From NCBI GenBank assembly GCA_963920635.1, contig OY987302.1, positions 38,319,500 through 38,383,499 on the forward strand: a stretch of 64,000 bases of DNA, read 5' to 3'. Shown here one piece after another: positions 32,806 through 45,773 of this stretch; positions within the stretch are counted from its first letter, which is position 1, and every line of letters starts with the position of its first letter. The position numbers and the translations under genes are program-made. Origin of the DNA: Pseudeuparius sepicola (taxonomy: Eukaryota; Arthropoda; Insecta; Coleoptera; Anthribidae). The notes below the pieces were generated by a model, which saw only the letters and a program-made list of their open reading frames with translations, was not told where the DNA came from and ran no database searches.

Positions 32806-34612
32806 TATAAAAATTTACAATTTTTGCACAAGACTTTTTTCAACTCCCAGGTAACAACTTATATTATACTTAACGTTAAAAATGAAAGTGTATGGATTGA
32901 TTTTTGTCCAACAGTATAACTTGTATTAATACAAGTCTGTACAAAAAAAAGTATGAAGGCTAAACTACTTTTAGGTTAGATACACAATCGAACTGCAAAT
33001 AGGTAAGTCACACTTGCATAGGAAGACCCCTTATGAAATATAAAAAGGTGTTCTAGACATGCAGGGCTGGACTGAACAGGTGGGCTACCAGCAAATGCCC
33101 TGTAGGCACCCCCAAATGGGGCCTTACTAGAGTTGGGTTGCAATTTGATGAACTGTGGCTTTGTCACTGCTACTTGTCTGTTGCAGTCACAGTTTGCTCC
33201 AGTTCCAACCAAATAGCAGTGACATTTTATCACAGGTTGGCACTGTTGCCAATGTTAGCGGTTTGGCGTTCGATCAGAAATATGCTCCGAAGCACCCACA
33301 CAGACAAGAGTTCAAGCAAAAGCAAAGTAGAAACTGTGGTTGAGATGAGATGACATGGGGATGGGCGACGCAAGCAGTGTTGGGTGATGGATGAAATAAA
33401 CTGCTCCAAAAAATCACTTCTATTAATCACTGCGACATGGCTGGAGCAGTTACATCCTGTCACAGCTTTGTAAGCTTTACCCTGATGGGCTTGAACTGAA
33501 CAAACCAGTCTGGCCTTGATGACATGTTGCAGAGTTATTTATAAGTAGATATGTCGTTCTATTTTAATTTTCAAAAAACAAGGTACCCCCTACACAATTA
33601 TTTAGCCCTTCTGTCTTTATACCAGAACCTAAAGGACGTTCCTCCCCTATTCATGAGCCCATGCAGGACTATAATAATAGTAACGGAAAATATATTGCTT
33701 ATTTATACTGCAATATTGCTATTCTGGTAATATGAGCAAAGATCAGCAGCTCAAGGGACACAGGCGCTTTTCAATAGACGCAGTGACTTCAAGCTAATAA
33801 TACAGTGTTGCATGAATTCAAAAGAATGCAGAAGCTTTTCACTACTTTTTCTAGAGAAAAATTGTTTGTTTTTGTAACTTTTAATCTCCAGTAATTTAAT
33901 GGCCACTTGTTGGCATTTAAACAGAAATGTATTATTTTGTGACGACATCCTCATTCAAACCACATGAATCATAATTCAGAAGTGTGCTATCCCTGTATTT
34001 AATGTTATACAGAACAGCCAAGTTCTAGAAAACATAAAAAAATCCAAAAAAGTGCACCGATTGGTTTAAGTTTGCGTATTGCCTATTATTTTTAAATTTC
34101 GAAAACTGGTTGTAATAAAAATTTTCCACGAAAAAGCAGTGGTCTTATACAGAAAGTAAGCCTATAATACTGCCCTCATAAGGAAGACCCTCACATCTCC
34201 AAAAATGGAGATTTTGGTATCTTCGGGTTTCTCATGGTGTATATTATAAATTTACGTAGAAAAAATTAGCTTTTACATATTTATGCTATAAAGTTTATTT
34301 GCCGTATGTGCCAAATTTTAACCAAAAACTATGAAAAACACCACATTTTCCTATCTTTAAGCAAAAACCCCATATTGCGCTAGTAGACATGATGTTTTTG
34401 TTTGGAGAAGTTGAAATGTGAGGTTTTTAATTAAGACAATATTCCTATTCACCTGCTATGCCTTGTCTTTACTAAGCAAATTACACTTATTTCAAGCCTG
34501 CAACCCGAAACCATGCTTTAGTGATGTTTAGTTCATGTTTGTGCCTTAAAGTTATATTAATTTATTAGTTATTGTATATTACTGTTATTACCATTACCAG
34601 AGATAATATTCG
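32806..34612. other. Intronic DNA, no assigned feature
   Basis: A higher-complexity block at 33050-33470 has overlapping frames on both strands, none with a domain. The rest is AT-rich. Confidence 0.3.
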
Positions 34613-35885
34613 GGGAGCTGAGTGACAGAAAAATGCAACAGTTTTAGAAAAGCTGGTTTTTTGATACAGTGTAGTATTTAGGGTGTATAAGAATAGCCTG
34701 CCGTCAGTCAGCCAGTTTCGTTAGCGTTTGGCGCGTTTGGTTGTAAAAAAACCGAGTATGTCGCAACTGTTTTAGTAAATCTAAAACTTGGTGTATTTAG
34801 TAGCAAAACAACTAAACAACGATGTGGATGTAGTCAGCCTTGAAAATATTGCAACGGGCCTCGTCAGCAGCGCTTCAAACTCATAAAAAAAATATAGTTC
34901 GTGAAACTGTTTTAGTAAATCTGAAATTCGGTCTACTTTTAGGTAATATTATAAAAAATCAAAAAAACATAGTCAGCCAGAATCTTTATTTAACGTTTCC
35001 ATGGCTAACTCCGTTAAAATAAGAATTAAACAGAGAAACCACCATAACTCCCATATTTTTCAAAATAATTATATCGAGTAATATATTGTTGGAAAGCTTA
35101 AAAACGCTTGATTTTATGAGATCACAGCCAACTATGGTTTGCATTTAAAAAAAAAAGTTTATGCCATATCTCTAAAACGACAGCTCACGTTCAAAATAGG
35201 ATTGGACCTTCTCATTAGGAACATAATTCCCTACAACTTTTGCATTTACACTTTTTTTTGTAAAGTTGAAAATAACGGAGCTAGCGAGATTTGAAGGAAT
35301 AGGCAAAATTCATTTTTTTTAAATATCTAGTAAGCCATGAACTCTTTCGAAAATACAAAAGACGCATTAAATTGGGCCCACAAAACTGCAAATCTTTTCC
35401 CAGTTAACCTTCCTTCTAGCTCCGCTGGTTTCCGAGATCCCCATGCTAAACATTGAAAAAACTCACCCGCTCTTATATCCGCAGCTGACGGCGTTTGTTA
35501 AATAAAGATTCTGGCTGACTATGTTTTTTTTATTTTTTATAATATTACCTAAAAGTAGACTGAATTCGTATTTACTAAAACAGTTTCACGAACTATATTT
35601 TTTTTATGAGTTTGAAGCGCTGCTGACGCGGCCCGTTGCAATATTTTCAAGGCTGACTACATCCACATCGTTGTTTAGTTGTTTTGCTACTAAATAAACC
35701 AAGTTTTAGATTTACTAAAACAGTTGCGACATACTCGGTTTTTTTACAACTTTGAAGCCGCCCCTGCGCCAAACGCTAACGAAACTGACTGACTGACGGC
35801 AGGCTATTCTTATACACCCTAAATACTACACTGTATCAAAAAACCAGCCTTCCTAAAACTGTTGCATTTTTTTGTCACTCACCTC
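34613..35885. mobile_element. Foldback element, GAGTGACAGAAAAATGCAAC ends
   Basis: The left arm 34613-35000 (GATACAGTGTAGTATTTAGG, AAGAATAGCCTGCCGTCAG, ATAGTCAGCCAGAATCTTTA) is inverted at ~35500-35885. Between the arms lies ~480 bp that resembles the right part of the 18058-18601 MITE (CTGGTTTCCGAGATCCCCAT at ~35425). No transposase is present. Confidence 0.8.
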
Positions 35886-36394
35886 TCGGACTATAAGTTT
35901 CTACCAACAAATTAGATAAGTTTGTTTAATTCATCATGTTTTGTTGAGTAGCTTAACAAAATGACAGGCTTAGACTTTTCAAACCTATTCAGTTTTTGGA
36001 AATTTTCAAGGCATACATGATTTTTTGGAACTAAAATTATGTCTCAAATTAGTTTCAAACCAAGCAAGGCTGAACCTCAGAAACTCAAATTTCAACTCTT
36101 TTTTTTTTGTATTTTTTCACCTGTTTCATGCTGTATATAGTGCGTGACACCTTGGTTACCACAAGGTTGTACACACAGGATTTTAACGAACAATTATGCT
36201 GTTTTCCAACCTAGGCCTGTAAAACAATTTTTACCAACAAAAAAAAAATTGACAGGAATAGTTATTTTCCTAACAAGTGCAGAAAGTGGTACTTTTCCAC
36301 ACATAGTCTAGTCTACTGCATAGAATACACTTTTTGTAAGAATTAGGAACAATTTTTTTCTAACAGCATTTTTGTAATTTAAAAACTAAAACAC

Positions 36395-36676
36395 TTGGTT
36401 TGTACAATGTTCACGCACAACGAAAAAGTCGGCATGTTATTAGTTCAAAAGAAACCCAGAAGAGCAGTTCAGTTATATGCCCAGAGATACCCCGAATGCG
36501 TTATTCCAAGGTTAAAAATATCTGAAAGATTGGAACACAATGTACGTGCACAAATAACGAGGCATTTACTTCTCAAAAGGGAAAAAATAGCTAAAAGGGC
36601 CAATTCTGACAATACTGTTACCATTGTTTTGCAGTATTTTGAAGACCATCCAAGGAACTCGACTTTTTCGTTGTGA
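36395..36676 (+). pseudogene. Tc1/mariner-type transposase N-terminal fragment
   Basis: The plus-strand frame contains MFTHNEKVGMLLVQKKPRRA followed by VQLYAQRYPECVIP, the N-terminal HTH of the insect mariner-superfamily transposases, then RHLLLKREKIAKRANSDNTV and QYFEDHPRNS, the approach to the second HTH. The words encoding MFTHNEKV recur inverted at ~36660-36684, so a rearrangement joined two copies of the same start. The catalytic domain is missing. Confidence 0.65.
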
Positions 36677-37450
36677 GTGAACATTTTTCAAAGTCAAATG
36701 ATAACAAAACAATACTTGTCAACCATTAGTTTAATTATTGACAGATGCGACTATGCTATTGATTTCTAAAGGCTACTTGTTTAAAACGTGTCGACTGCCA
36801 ATTTTGGATGATACTTCTTACACATTTTTTACAGAAGATAGCAAACACTTTTCTTTACAAAATTTGTTCAGAAAAATTAGCTCTTTTTAAATATGCAAAA
36901 ATATAGGTATGTTTCTGAAAAAAATTCGATTACGTCATTAGTTCAGTTTCCAAATTTGGGAAAATATGCAAATTCGGCTAAAAATGGACCTTACTCAGTC
37001 CCATGTATGAACCTCTTTTCAGATTTTTTCATTTTTTTTCTTTTCTTGGAGCTGAGGGATTGAGTTTCGCTCAACCTATACCCTGACTTAAAAGTGTAAC
37101 ATATTGATTTCTATTAAAGTATTTAGTTATATAAATTTAAGATTAGCATGTAATGCCTTGCTAATAAAAATGTGTTGATTTCAGAACATTTACTTTGCCA
37201 CACTAGTGCTAAAAACGCAACATTAAAATGCGGAAGTAATAGAAAAACAGTTAATTTTTCTGGATAGTCTGTGGAAGGAGTTGATTGAGGGGGTGCAATG
37301 GAGTGAAATCATTTGCTAACACCACATTAATTTAAAAAAATGCAGTTTTTCTGTAATATCATCACTTTAAGTCTCATCTTCGCATGTTCTTGTAATAAAT
37401 AAATAAATAAAAATAAATCATGTAATAAGAGTACTTGAGAAATAACTTAC

Positions 37451-37570
37451 CAGATGTCTTTCTGACGAATTTGCTTGACCTTCCTTTGTTTGTGAAGTTT
37501 TTGGTGTTGTTTGAAGATTACTATTTACAGTTTCTGATAATTCTTCACTGCTACTGCTTACCTCTTCTTC
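37451..37570 (-). CDS. ago: Archipelago/FBXW7, exon 3 (acidic Ser-rich)
   Basis: A 120-nt phase-0 exon, with acceptor AATTTTAG and donor GTAAGT. It encodes EEEVSSSSEELSETVNSN and a Thr/Gln/Ser-rich tail ending SSERHL. Low-complexity acidic sequence is typical of the poorly conserved N-terminal region of FBXW7 proteins. The assignment rests on splice sites, phase and position between better conserved exons rather than on direct similarity. Confidence 0.8.
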
Positions 37571-39149
37571 CTAAAATTAATTAAAATAATAAAAACTAGT
37601 GGTAATTTTATTGAGGACACATCATAATACAGCATCAAGTTCAGTCCTGTCATCATTTAAGATATTTAACTGAGGAACTTTGTTCTCCTTCTGGCAGAGT
37701 AAATACTGACTTGAGAAATGAGGTTTAAGTTTCATATTATTTAGGCTTAAAAATAAACAAAATAATTCATTATAATAATTATAATGAATTATAAGTACAT
37801 ACCAAAGCGGAAAATGTTTCATTACAGTCGAGGGGTACATTACATTGATCAAAGGCATGTAGTGTCATAGTTATTACAGATGTATGTAATGAAATGTCTC
37901 CCTAGGTGTGTATACCGTTACTTAACAGATTTAATGTTCTATAATTTTGAAAATCAGGTGGCTCCAGTGGAGACTGCTTGAAACAACGCTATGCTTGGGA
38001 CTTTCATATAGTTGTGGTCTAGGTAGGACAGAGTACAGGAACATTTCGTATATTTTTAAGTTAATCCCACAATCTTAATTTTATTTTCTGAGGGATAAAA
38101 ACAAGTGGTAGATTTTTCAATTAATCATCAGAATCTGCTTCAGATCAAACAAGTGAAAATTGGGGAAAAAAATTTTTTAGCGAAGTGCTCTATTTTTGAA
38201 TTTTTTTTATCTATTTGATACTAACTTTAAGTTGAATTTAAGGACCTCTAAAAGCAGACGATTGATGCAGTAAAAAAATGGTAGATGTAACCAAGATAAT
38301 TATATTATTGAAATTCTAAAACGTTGAGAACTATCTGCGACTATAAAAGGCTGCTACAATAAGCTCCTTTGGTTAAATCAAATATAAGACAAAACATAAT
38401 TCTCAACATAAACAAAGTATTATTGAGAGCCAGATTCATATGTTTTCGTTGTCTAAATAATAATCATGTTGAAAAGCAGGCCTAAATAGTAATAAAGATA
38501 TAGACCACATAGCAGTCAGAAGTTACAGGGTGCAAAGTCAAAATTCTACAGAACTGAATGTGCCGCAGAAAAATTTTAATTCTGCATACTTGATTGTTTC
38601 ATAAAACGAAAATGTGATCAATACATCTTCTTCTTCACATACTAGTAGTCCAGGTAGAAAATCAGTTCTGGTGCTCCCTGTTGACCATCCTCATTCCCAT
38701 TCATTTGTCAATGACGATTGTGTCATTACCGCAGTTCTCGGCATTTCATTGTTTCATCATCTTAGCAGCAGAAAAATATTATGAAATCTGTAGTTGAGCT
38801 TGAAAATGCTCCAATTTTAGTCTCTGCTTCACAGACATAGTAGCAGCTTTTACGAGCATTAGTAACGATGAACTGACTAATAACAATGTTTTTACAATGG
38901 TTCGTAATGCTAGGTGAAAGAGATCTAAAGTGAAAACATTGTATGATATAGGTTCCACTTCACATAAAAATTCTAAAATTTCTGGTAGTATCAAAGTAAT
39001 TGGCTTTACATGCGAAGAATCGAAAGTTGCAATGTTGAAGTTAGTAGCGTTTTCGATTATCTACGAGACCTGAAGAATGAGATGAGTTGATTGAGCATCT
39101 GTTGCCAGAGGAGATGTCCCTCGACTATGGTTGTAGATCAGGGTGATAT

Positions 39150-39930
39150 TTAATACCCAAGCCAGGACGCAGTGACTACTGAGGCTAGAGCCTATTGGGC
39201 CATCAGTGTCACTACCTTCTTGATGAAGACACTGGAGAGACTGTTGGACAGCTTGCCCTCAAGGCGCCTCTGTGTTCCACACAGCATGCCTACCAGATGG
39301 GCAGGTCCATTGATTCGGCCCTACAACAGCTTGTCGCAAGGCTGGATGGAGGGTTGGAGGGAGAGCTGGTGGTAGGGGTCTTCTTGGAGATAGAGGAGCC
39401 TTCGACAACACAGAAGTGGACTCGATCTGTAGGGCAGTGGAGAGTGTTGAAGTCGGGGAAGTAGGTGGACCTGATCCATGCCAACTGGTAGGCAGGTCGA
39501 GGCCAGGCTGTGCTTCTGAGCTCCTTAATGGGGCACTGGCGAAGTCCTCACAATGATAAGACTCTAGTGGATTAAGTGTCAACCTTAACAAGATTCAGTT
39601 GGTTTTATTGACCAGAAAGAGAAAAGCGGACCCCTCTCCTCTTATAGAGCTACAAGGGGTCCCATTAGCTAACAAAAAGAAGGTCAAATATCTGGGGGGT
39701 CTGGCTAGATTCCAAATTGACCTTTGAAAGACACATCCTTGCAATTACCAAGAAGGCGAGCAATGCACATTGGGCGTGTTGCAGGGCCATTGGCACTTCG
39801 TAGGGACTGAACCCTGGGATCATGCTTTGGTGGTCCGGTATCTGCAGGACCCGATCAAGGACGGCACTTGACAAGATACAACGCCTTGCTTGCCTCTGCA
39901 TCATGAGGGCCCTCAGGACTACCCCCTCCC
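39150..39930 (+). pseudogene. LINE (jockey/R1-like) ORF2 fragment
   Basis: Plus-strand frames joined across shifts read KAPLCSTQHAYQMGRSIDSA and ALQQLVARLDGG, GVFLEIE (from the RT palm), then further on QLVLLTRKRKADPSPLIEL, KVKYLGV-like LDSKLTFERHI and a CRAIG...GLNPGIM tail. This order fits RT core to thumb of R1/jockey-type LINEs. The FADD-containing block is deleted or unreadable and multiple frameshifts exist. A small piece of the same family sits at 7285-7400. Confidence 0.75.
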
Positions 39931-40028
39931 GGTCCTTGGAGGCTCATAAAAATATAAATCGGAGGCTCATATAGATATAAATTGACCACCCCTATTTTTA
40001 TTAACATCAGAACTTTTTTATACGTTAG

Positions 40029-40327
40029 CGTTGAGTGAAGAATAATAAGAGGCGCAACCTTACGGGACGCAGCGTAGCCGAAAACGCGGCCCAAAAAGCG
40101 TCCGAGACAAAAAAACACATATCCTTCCAGTAAAATAAAAAAAATATAAAATTGTACCGTTAGCCCATTGTAGAGGGATCGGTGTTCTCGAAAACATAAA
40201 CAAGTTCTAAAAATCCGCTAGGCAACTATAGCGAGTGGGGGCAACGGGGGGCTTCAGGGTAAGCACACGAAAACCGGTCACGAAATTTTATATGGGCGTT
40301 GCGCCTCTTATTATTCCTCACTCAACG
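40029..40327 (-). mobile_element. 299-bp MITE with 7-bp duplication (copy 1)
   Basis: Begins CGTTGAGTGAAGAATAATAA and ends with the inverse TTATTATTCCTCACTCAACG, flanked by ACGTTAG (40022-40028 and 40328-40334). The terminal inverted repeat spans about 30 bp (to GAGGCGCAAC). Copy 2 at 52539-52842 is about 90% alike along its length, in the opposite orientation, and has its own different 7-bp duplication. Confidence 0.9.
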
Positions 40328-40334
40328 ACGTTAG

Positions 40335-43300
40335 CTAATTTCAATGAAAAATTTTTTTTAAAAACTTCGTTCAATTCAGAAACTTTTTTTACTCTATTTA
40401 TTTTAAGTATACTTAGGAATGAAAAATAATTTTTTGCTTTGGAATTTGTAAAACATGTCTAGATAATCACGGAACCCCACCAACAGATTTTTTTTTATTG
40501 AAAAAAACGGTGGCAAAAGTAGGGAATGTGACGTCCCAATCCCTAATTTCAATAAGTACCTGCAATTTTCTTAGTACTTATTTCGTCTTTTTTTATATAA
40601 CCAAGCACTCCCAGGCAAATTATTAGATTCAGTTTCTATGCGCCTGATGAGAAATAATCAAATTTCGTAACATTTCAATGAAATATTTGGATTTTACTGA
40701 GCCCATTATGAACTTATTAGGATGCCCCCTATAAAATATGACAGATGACATATTACTCAATTCTTTAAGGAGAATCATCGGCAACGCCGCACTTTGCAGA
40801 GTTTGTGCGTTTATAATCTCACTTTCCCCCGCGGAACGTGGAAACCAAGGTTAATAACCTTAGTGAAAACTAAATAAATTCTATTCTCAGTTTTAAAAGA
40901 ATCTTGCTGTGAATACTTTATTTTTTCGGTTTATAATGAAGACAAGATTTGTTAAAGCCTGTTCTGATAACTTGCCTCACATAGATTTTGATATGGTGTG
41001 TCAATTTTATCAATAAAAACGGGGAGCAAAACATGGAGAAATGAAGAGGTATGTTTGTTATTTGATTTGTATTTATTGTTTTAATATTGCTTAATGATGA
41101 TGATATTATAGCTTAAATTCTGGTTTTAGGTAGACTAGAGAATAAATATGTGGTAACAACGTTATTGGAGACACGCAGAGGAAAGAACAAAATAATGAAT
41201 GCATAATGCACGGTTAAGGCAAAAATTACCCCCGAGCACAAAATTAATAAGAAAAATCTTAATGATACTGTGGTTAAAAATAAAGAAATTCAACTGAATA
41301 GTTGTGGAAGTGGGTATATTATGTTGTAATTACCCAACATAAGCAGATTAGTCCTAAATTATGCACATACCACGATGTACGAGGATCATACATCGTGGTA
41401 CATACATACATAGATACAGCTTTTTGTGCTTCTAGTTTAGTTGCTAGTACAGTTAAGAAATACTTATTGTGTATATACCTATAGTTAAGATATGGGGGAG
41501 GGGAGTGAGGGTGTCGCACACCCCAATGTTGAAATCGATTATCAAAACAGGAAATCATGCGTTTGTAAAAACTATCGTTGATATCTACATGTGAAAACCA
41601 TGATTCAGAACTAATTTAAATAATCTAAAGACAATGCAAGTTCAACAGCAGAGTTTCATTCAGTATCAAGTGCTTGACCGTCAATGACTACTTTTTACGG
41701 GTATTTTTTTCTTGTATCATCTAATGAAGTATTTTAGTAATTAAGTCCGTAGTTTGTAACAAGACCTGACATGGTGTGGAAAATATGTTTTTCTATGAGC
41801 GTGCAGAAAAGTACACTTTGTCGCATCCATTTTGATGCGGAAAGCTTTTCCGCACTATAGTGACATTAATTTTGCCAACTAATAATAGAACTATGCTTGT
41901 AAAAAATTTTGCAGGTACATATTAATGGAAAACTTATTTTCGATGAATAAGCAAGGTATTGCTTTTCTTTGCTGACTTCCTGGAAAAAGCGAAGAATCAT
42001 GGACAGCATCACTAGATTGTTATATTGGAAAAAGTCAACACAAGTGCAATAAAAAATATGAAAGTCTACCTTACAGGATTTAGTCGACGAAGACATGCCT
42101 CAATAATTATTATAGATTGGAGCATCATGAAGGAAGATTTTTGGCAAAAATCAAAACATATTACAAGGACATGTTAAAAAACGAAAAATGCCCTGTATCT
42201 CCCAAACGAATCGAGATTTTGAGATTCAACTGCTTTCAACTGCCCTCAAAAATCGAGCACAGTACACCTACCTACTCTTTGTCTATCTCTTCGCAGAATA
42301 GAAGAAACCCCCAAAAAAACATCCAGTTTGTTACACTCTGTGCATGCGACATGAAAACTGTATTATTTGAGTTTGGAATATTTTCACTAAATTTAATAGA
42401 TAACTTATTTGGGGGTTTGCCATAGAATGCAAAATAATGTTTTTTTTCTTGCAAATTAAAAAAATCTTAATTTTTGGGCGGCTGATGCATTATATTTTTT
42501 ATATTTAACTTCACAAAATATGCTTACGAAAATTTGGGTTTGGTCATTGAGTGAGGAATACACTGAACGGTTTGGTTTAACCCGCCATATGGTAGCTTTT
42601 TTTAACTTAACCTGGTGCACATTGCTTTCTTTTCTGTATTGTTGCTATTGTTAGTTGTAACAAAAACAGGAAAAACGTAAATAAATCAATTAATCGTATT
42701 TTTAATCGGAAATATTTGCTGATATAAAAATAGGTAGGTATACCTACTGTAGCTTACCTAAACAAAAATATTTTGTTACATATTATTTGTCAATAAAATT
42801 TGGAAAAGTAATACAATAAGTAACTATTTTATCATTATGTACTCTGTCATTAAAACGGTATGGTAAATAATATATTATTTGCATTTTCCTTTAGCAAGAT
42901 ATATAAGGTGGATTTAAATTCTCTAAAAATTAATTTGGAATATCTCAGTAATGAAGAGTGTTCCATCTGTTAAAACCAAAAAATCTAAAGATATTATGTT
43001 GCAGAAAAAATATATGATATGTATAGTGAAAAAATTCTAAAGAATTATGTCATTTTTTATGAGGATGCTTCGGCAATCACAATATAATTTACCTAAATGG
43101 GTCTAAAATAGTTCAAGCTATGACCTACTATAAATGTTTTTCGACTGAAAACTTGGCTTTATTGCGTTTTACATAAGTTCTCTTTCAACATCACCAAGAA
43201 CTGGCACCTTCTCCAATAATTCTAGCGCTACATTTTTGAACCGATGCAGGTCTAACTACTGACTTACATCCTGTAAGTAAGGGCTCGTGAAATTAAAGTA

Positions 43301-44150
43301 ATACATTTTTTATATTCGGACCAGGTAAGTGCTTGACGTCTATAGGATTGACTTTACTCAGTTTAGTTTATAACCAAACAATGCTGTTGACTAACACTAG
43401 GTATTGAGGCTAAAATATCATCAGTTTCTTCAAACAACTAGCAATCGGTGTTAATATACTTGATAACAAGTAAAAAATCGTTTGGCAGAGCCACTTATTA
43501 ATCTAAAATCGTCAGCTAAAATGTTACAGCTGGTTACACCTCTTATAGATAAAATCGACCAACCAGCATAACGTTCGGATCATCAATACCAATACCTAGT
43601 GTTCTCAGCATTTTCCTCAGCAAAATAGAATGGTTCATTTCCGTCGTGGATTATTAGAATGAATGGTGAAAATAGTTCAAATCATAAAAAATAAAATCTT
43701 GTAAAACACGCGGGGCCGCGGGATCCGATAATTCGATTTGTGACGCCACAAAATAGGTTATGTTTATGTTCTCACAGGCTGACAGGCTTGGCATTGAGGT
43801 GCGGCATTGCCAAACATGGTGCCATGGCGGTAAATTTAGGGAAAAATAATATCCAACAGGTAGTTACGAATATTGAACTTTAAAAATTAATTGCGGCAAA
43901 ACGGGGCCGAAAAAAAATTTTAAAAAATACAGCAAGTATATCTCACCCAATACTATCCGATGAGCAAATAAAAAAAAGTGGTGTATTAGTCCATTGTTGG
44001 CCGCAGTAATGGTTTATTAAAGACATAGTAGGCGGCTGTCACTGCTGACATTCTTTTCACAACAAGTCATCGCCTTTAGCCATGCTGCTCAAAGTTTTTG
44101 GTGGAAGTTTATCCAAGTTTCGGTTAGTTGATTTAGAGAAAATATGAATA
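40335..44150. other. Intronic DNA, no assigned gene
   Basis: At 42548 the word CATTGAGTGAGGAATA resembles one terminus of the 7-bp-duplication MITE but lacks a partner. 42185-42460 reads like one arm of a CCCTGTAT-type MITE. The remainder is unassigned. Confidence 0.3.
41368..41400. repeat. Perfect 12-bp stem hairpin
   Basis: TACCACGATGTA, a 9-base loop, then TACATCGTGGTA. No T-tract follows that would suggest a terminator, and nothing nearby suggests a role. Confidence 0.6.
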
Positions 44151-45037
44151 ACAAGATGTGTATTTAATTTTGTCGTGAAATTGCGCTTCAAGCCAGAAGA
44201 ATGTCTATGGAAAGGTTTCCCAATCGTCGCATTCTGAATTATCGAACTATTAATATTAATATCATATTAAGGGCCACAGGGTCCTTTAAAGGAAAACAAC
44301 GTAATGCAGGAAGGGGAAATGCGGTCAATGCCGAACAAGAATATGCAATTTTTAAATTTTTTCGAACAAAACTATCGAAGAAGCATTAGAGAAGAGTCTA
44401 GGCATTTCAATATGCCCTCTACCACTATCTGGAGAATTTTGTCGAGAAACGGATAGCACTCATTTCATTTCAGAAGGGTTCAAGAGTTATTACTTATGGA
44501 TCATAATCTTCGATTTGTGTTTTGTAGAGAAATATTGTGCAACCGAAATAGGAATCCACAGTTCACCAACAAAATACTTTTTACTGGTGAAGCTCTATTT
44601 ACACGAGACGGTATTTTTAATTACCATAATTTGCATAAATGGTGCCATAATAATCCCCATAGTATTATGTCTAGGAAAAACTAACATACCCTTTCCCTCA
44701 ATGTTTGGGCTGGTATAATACATGATTTTTTAATAGAACCTTTCATTTTGCCTAGACGTTTGGGAGGTGCAGAGTATTTGGAATTCCTACAAAACAATCT
44801 TTTTGAGCTTAGGCAGGAAATGTGGTTTATGCAGGATGGAGCTCCTGCTCACTTTTCACTGGTTGTTCGGTAATGGCTTGGCGAACATTTTCCAGACCGT
44901 TAGATTGAAAGGGGTCAGGATGCACCCATACAGTGGCCTCCGAGGTCTCCTGATTTAAATCCTCTCGACTTCTATTTATGGGGCCACATGAAAAACACAA
45001 TTTATTCGACAGAAGTCAACACCAATTACATCATTAA

Positions 45038-45773
45038 CCCTTTCGCTGCTCCTGACGAGTTTATTCGCCGTTCGATTTACTGCTCCTGACGGCTATATTC
45101 GCAAAGGCAAAATAAATAGGAGGGCATTGACCTGGGCGAATGATTTTGAACTTTAAAGTTTCGTGGTACATTACAGTAACGACTATGGACAGTAGAATCC
45201 TTTGATTCACAATATTTAGTGTAATATATTATATACAGCGCCTGCCGCCGCTGCCTGTTTACTCTGTCCCTTGCCGAGGCCCCTACTCCCCTCTTCAGGT
45301 AACACACGCCGTATCGAACCAATAATATATAGTATTTCAGAATTTCAGTCGTTGTCATTGAGGACCTCAACTTGAGGCATCGCGTGCGCGACAATACCGG
45401 GCAGTAGCAAAATATGTCGCGTAACAAAAAGCTAACCGGTAAAGAACTGGACGAAATATTGGCAAATTTTGAATTTAGTTTAGAATAGCAATTTTGTTTT
45501 ATTTATTTATTTATTTTATATTGAATTTATTGTTGAATATAACTATAGTGTTTTATTTATTTATTTTTGTTTTATTTTGTAATACATGCCATATTTACAG
45601 TTATTTGTGTTTTATTTTGAATTGAATTTATTAAAAACATATGTTTATTATGTTTTAAGACATGTTTGCCAAATAAGTTTGGCTAACACTAATCCTGACG
45701 AATATACTCGCGAGCGCCTAATAAATGCCGTTCCTGGCGGTCGGTCCCGGAACGGCTACGCGCAGCGAAAGGG
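45038..45773 (+). mobile_element. piggyBac-type nonautonomous element, TTAA duplication
   Basis: CCCTTTCGCTGC and the exact inverse GCAGCGAAAGGG between TTAA sites (45034-45037, 45774-45777). Subterminal words CTCCTGACG...TATTCG are repeated near both ends. A 24-codon plus-strand frame at 45414-45488 may be the start of a deleted transposase. It shares the CCCTTTCG terminus with 14932-15375. Confidence 0.85.
45414..45488 (+). pseudogene. Possible piggyBac transposase N-terminal stub
   Basis: The ATG at 45414 opens MSRNKKLTGKELDEILANF, ending at a TAG after 24 residues. A basic start followed by an acidic L-x-E-x-E-I-like helix resembles piggyBac-like transposase starts. Together with TTAA termini this is suggestive; alone it is weak. 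Confidence 0.4.

Larger units (their letters stand above)
24799..37450 (-). other. ago intron 3, ~12.7 kb
   Basis: Intron between the acidic exon 3 and the F-box exon. It contains at least eight transposon-derived units. The gaps 24800-25566, 25913-26734 and 35886-36390 show nothing recognisable. Confidence 0.8.

Noticed and set aside
41368..41400. Hairpin as a transcription terminator
   Set aside because: The context is a eukaryotic intron and there is no T-tract, so a bacterial-type terminator is not a meaningful call.
42540..42600. Third copy of the 7-bp-duplication MITE
   Set aside because: Only one terminus-like word is present; no opposite end within 400 bp.
45077..45427. 116-codon minus-strand frame inside the piggyBac-type element
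   Set aside because: No domain, low plausibility composition, and it overlaps the more convincing plus-strand stub start.
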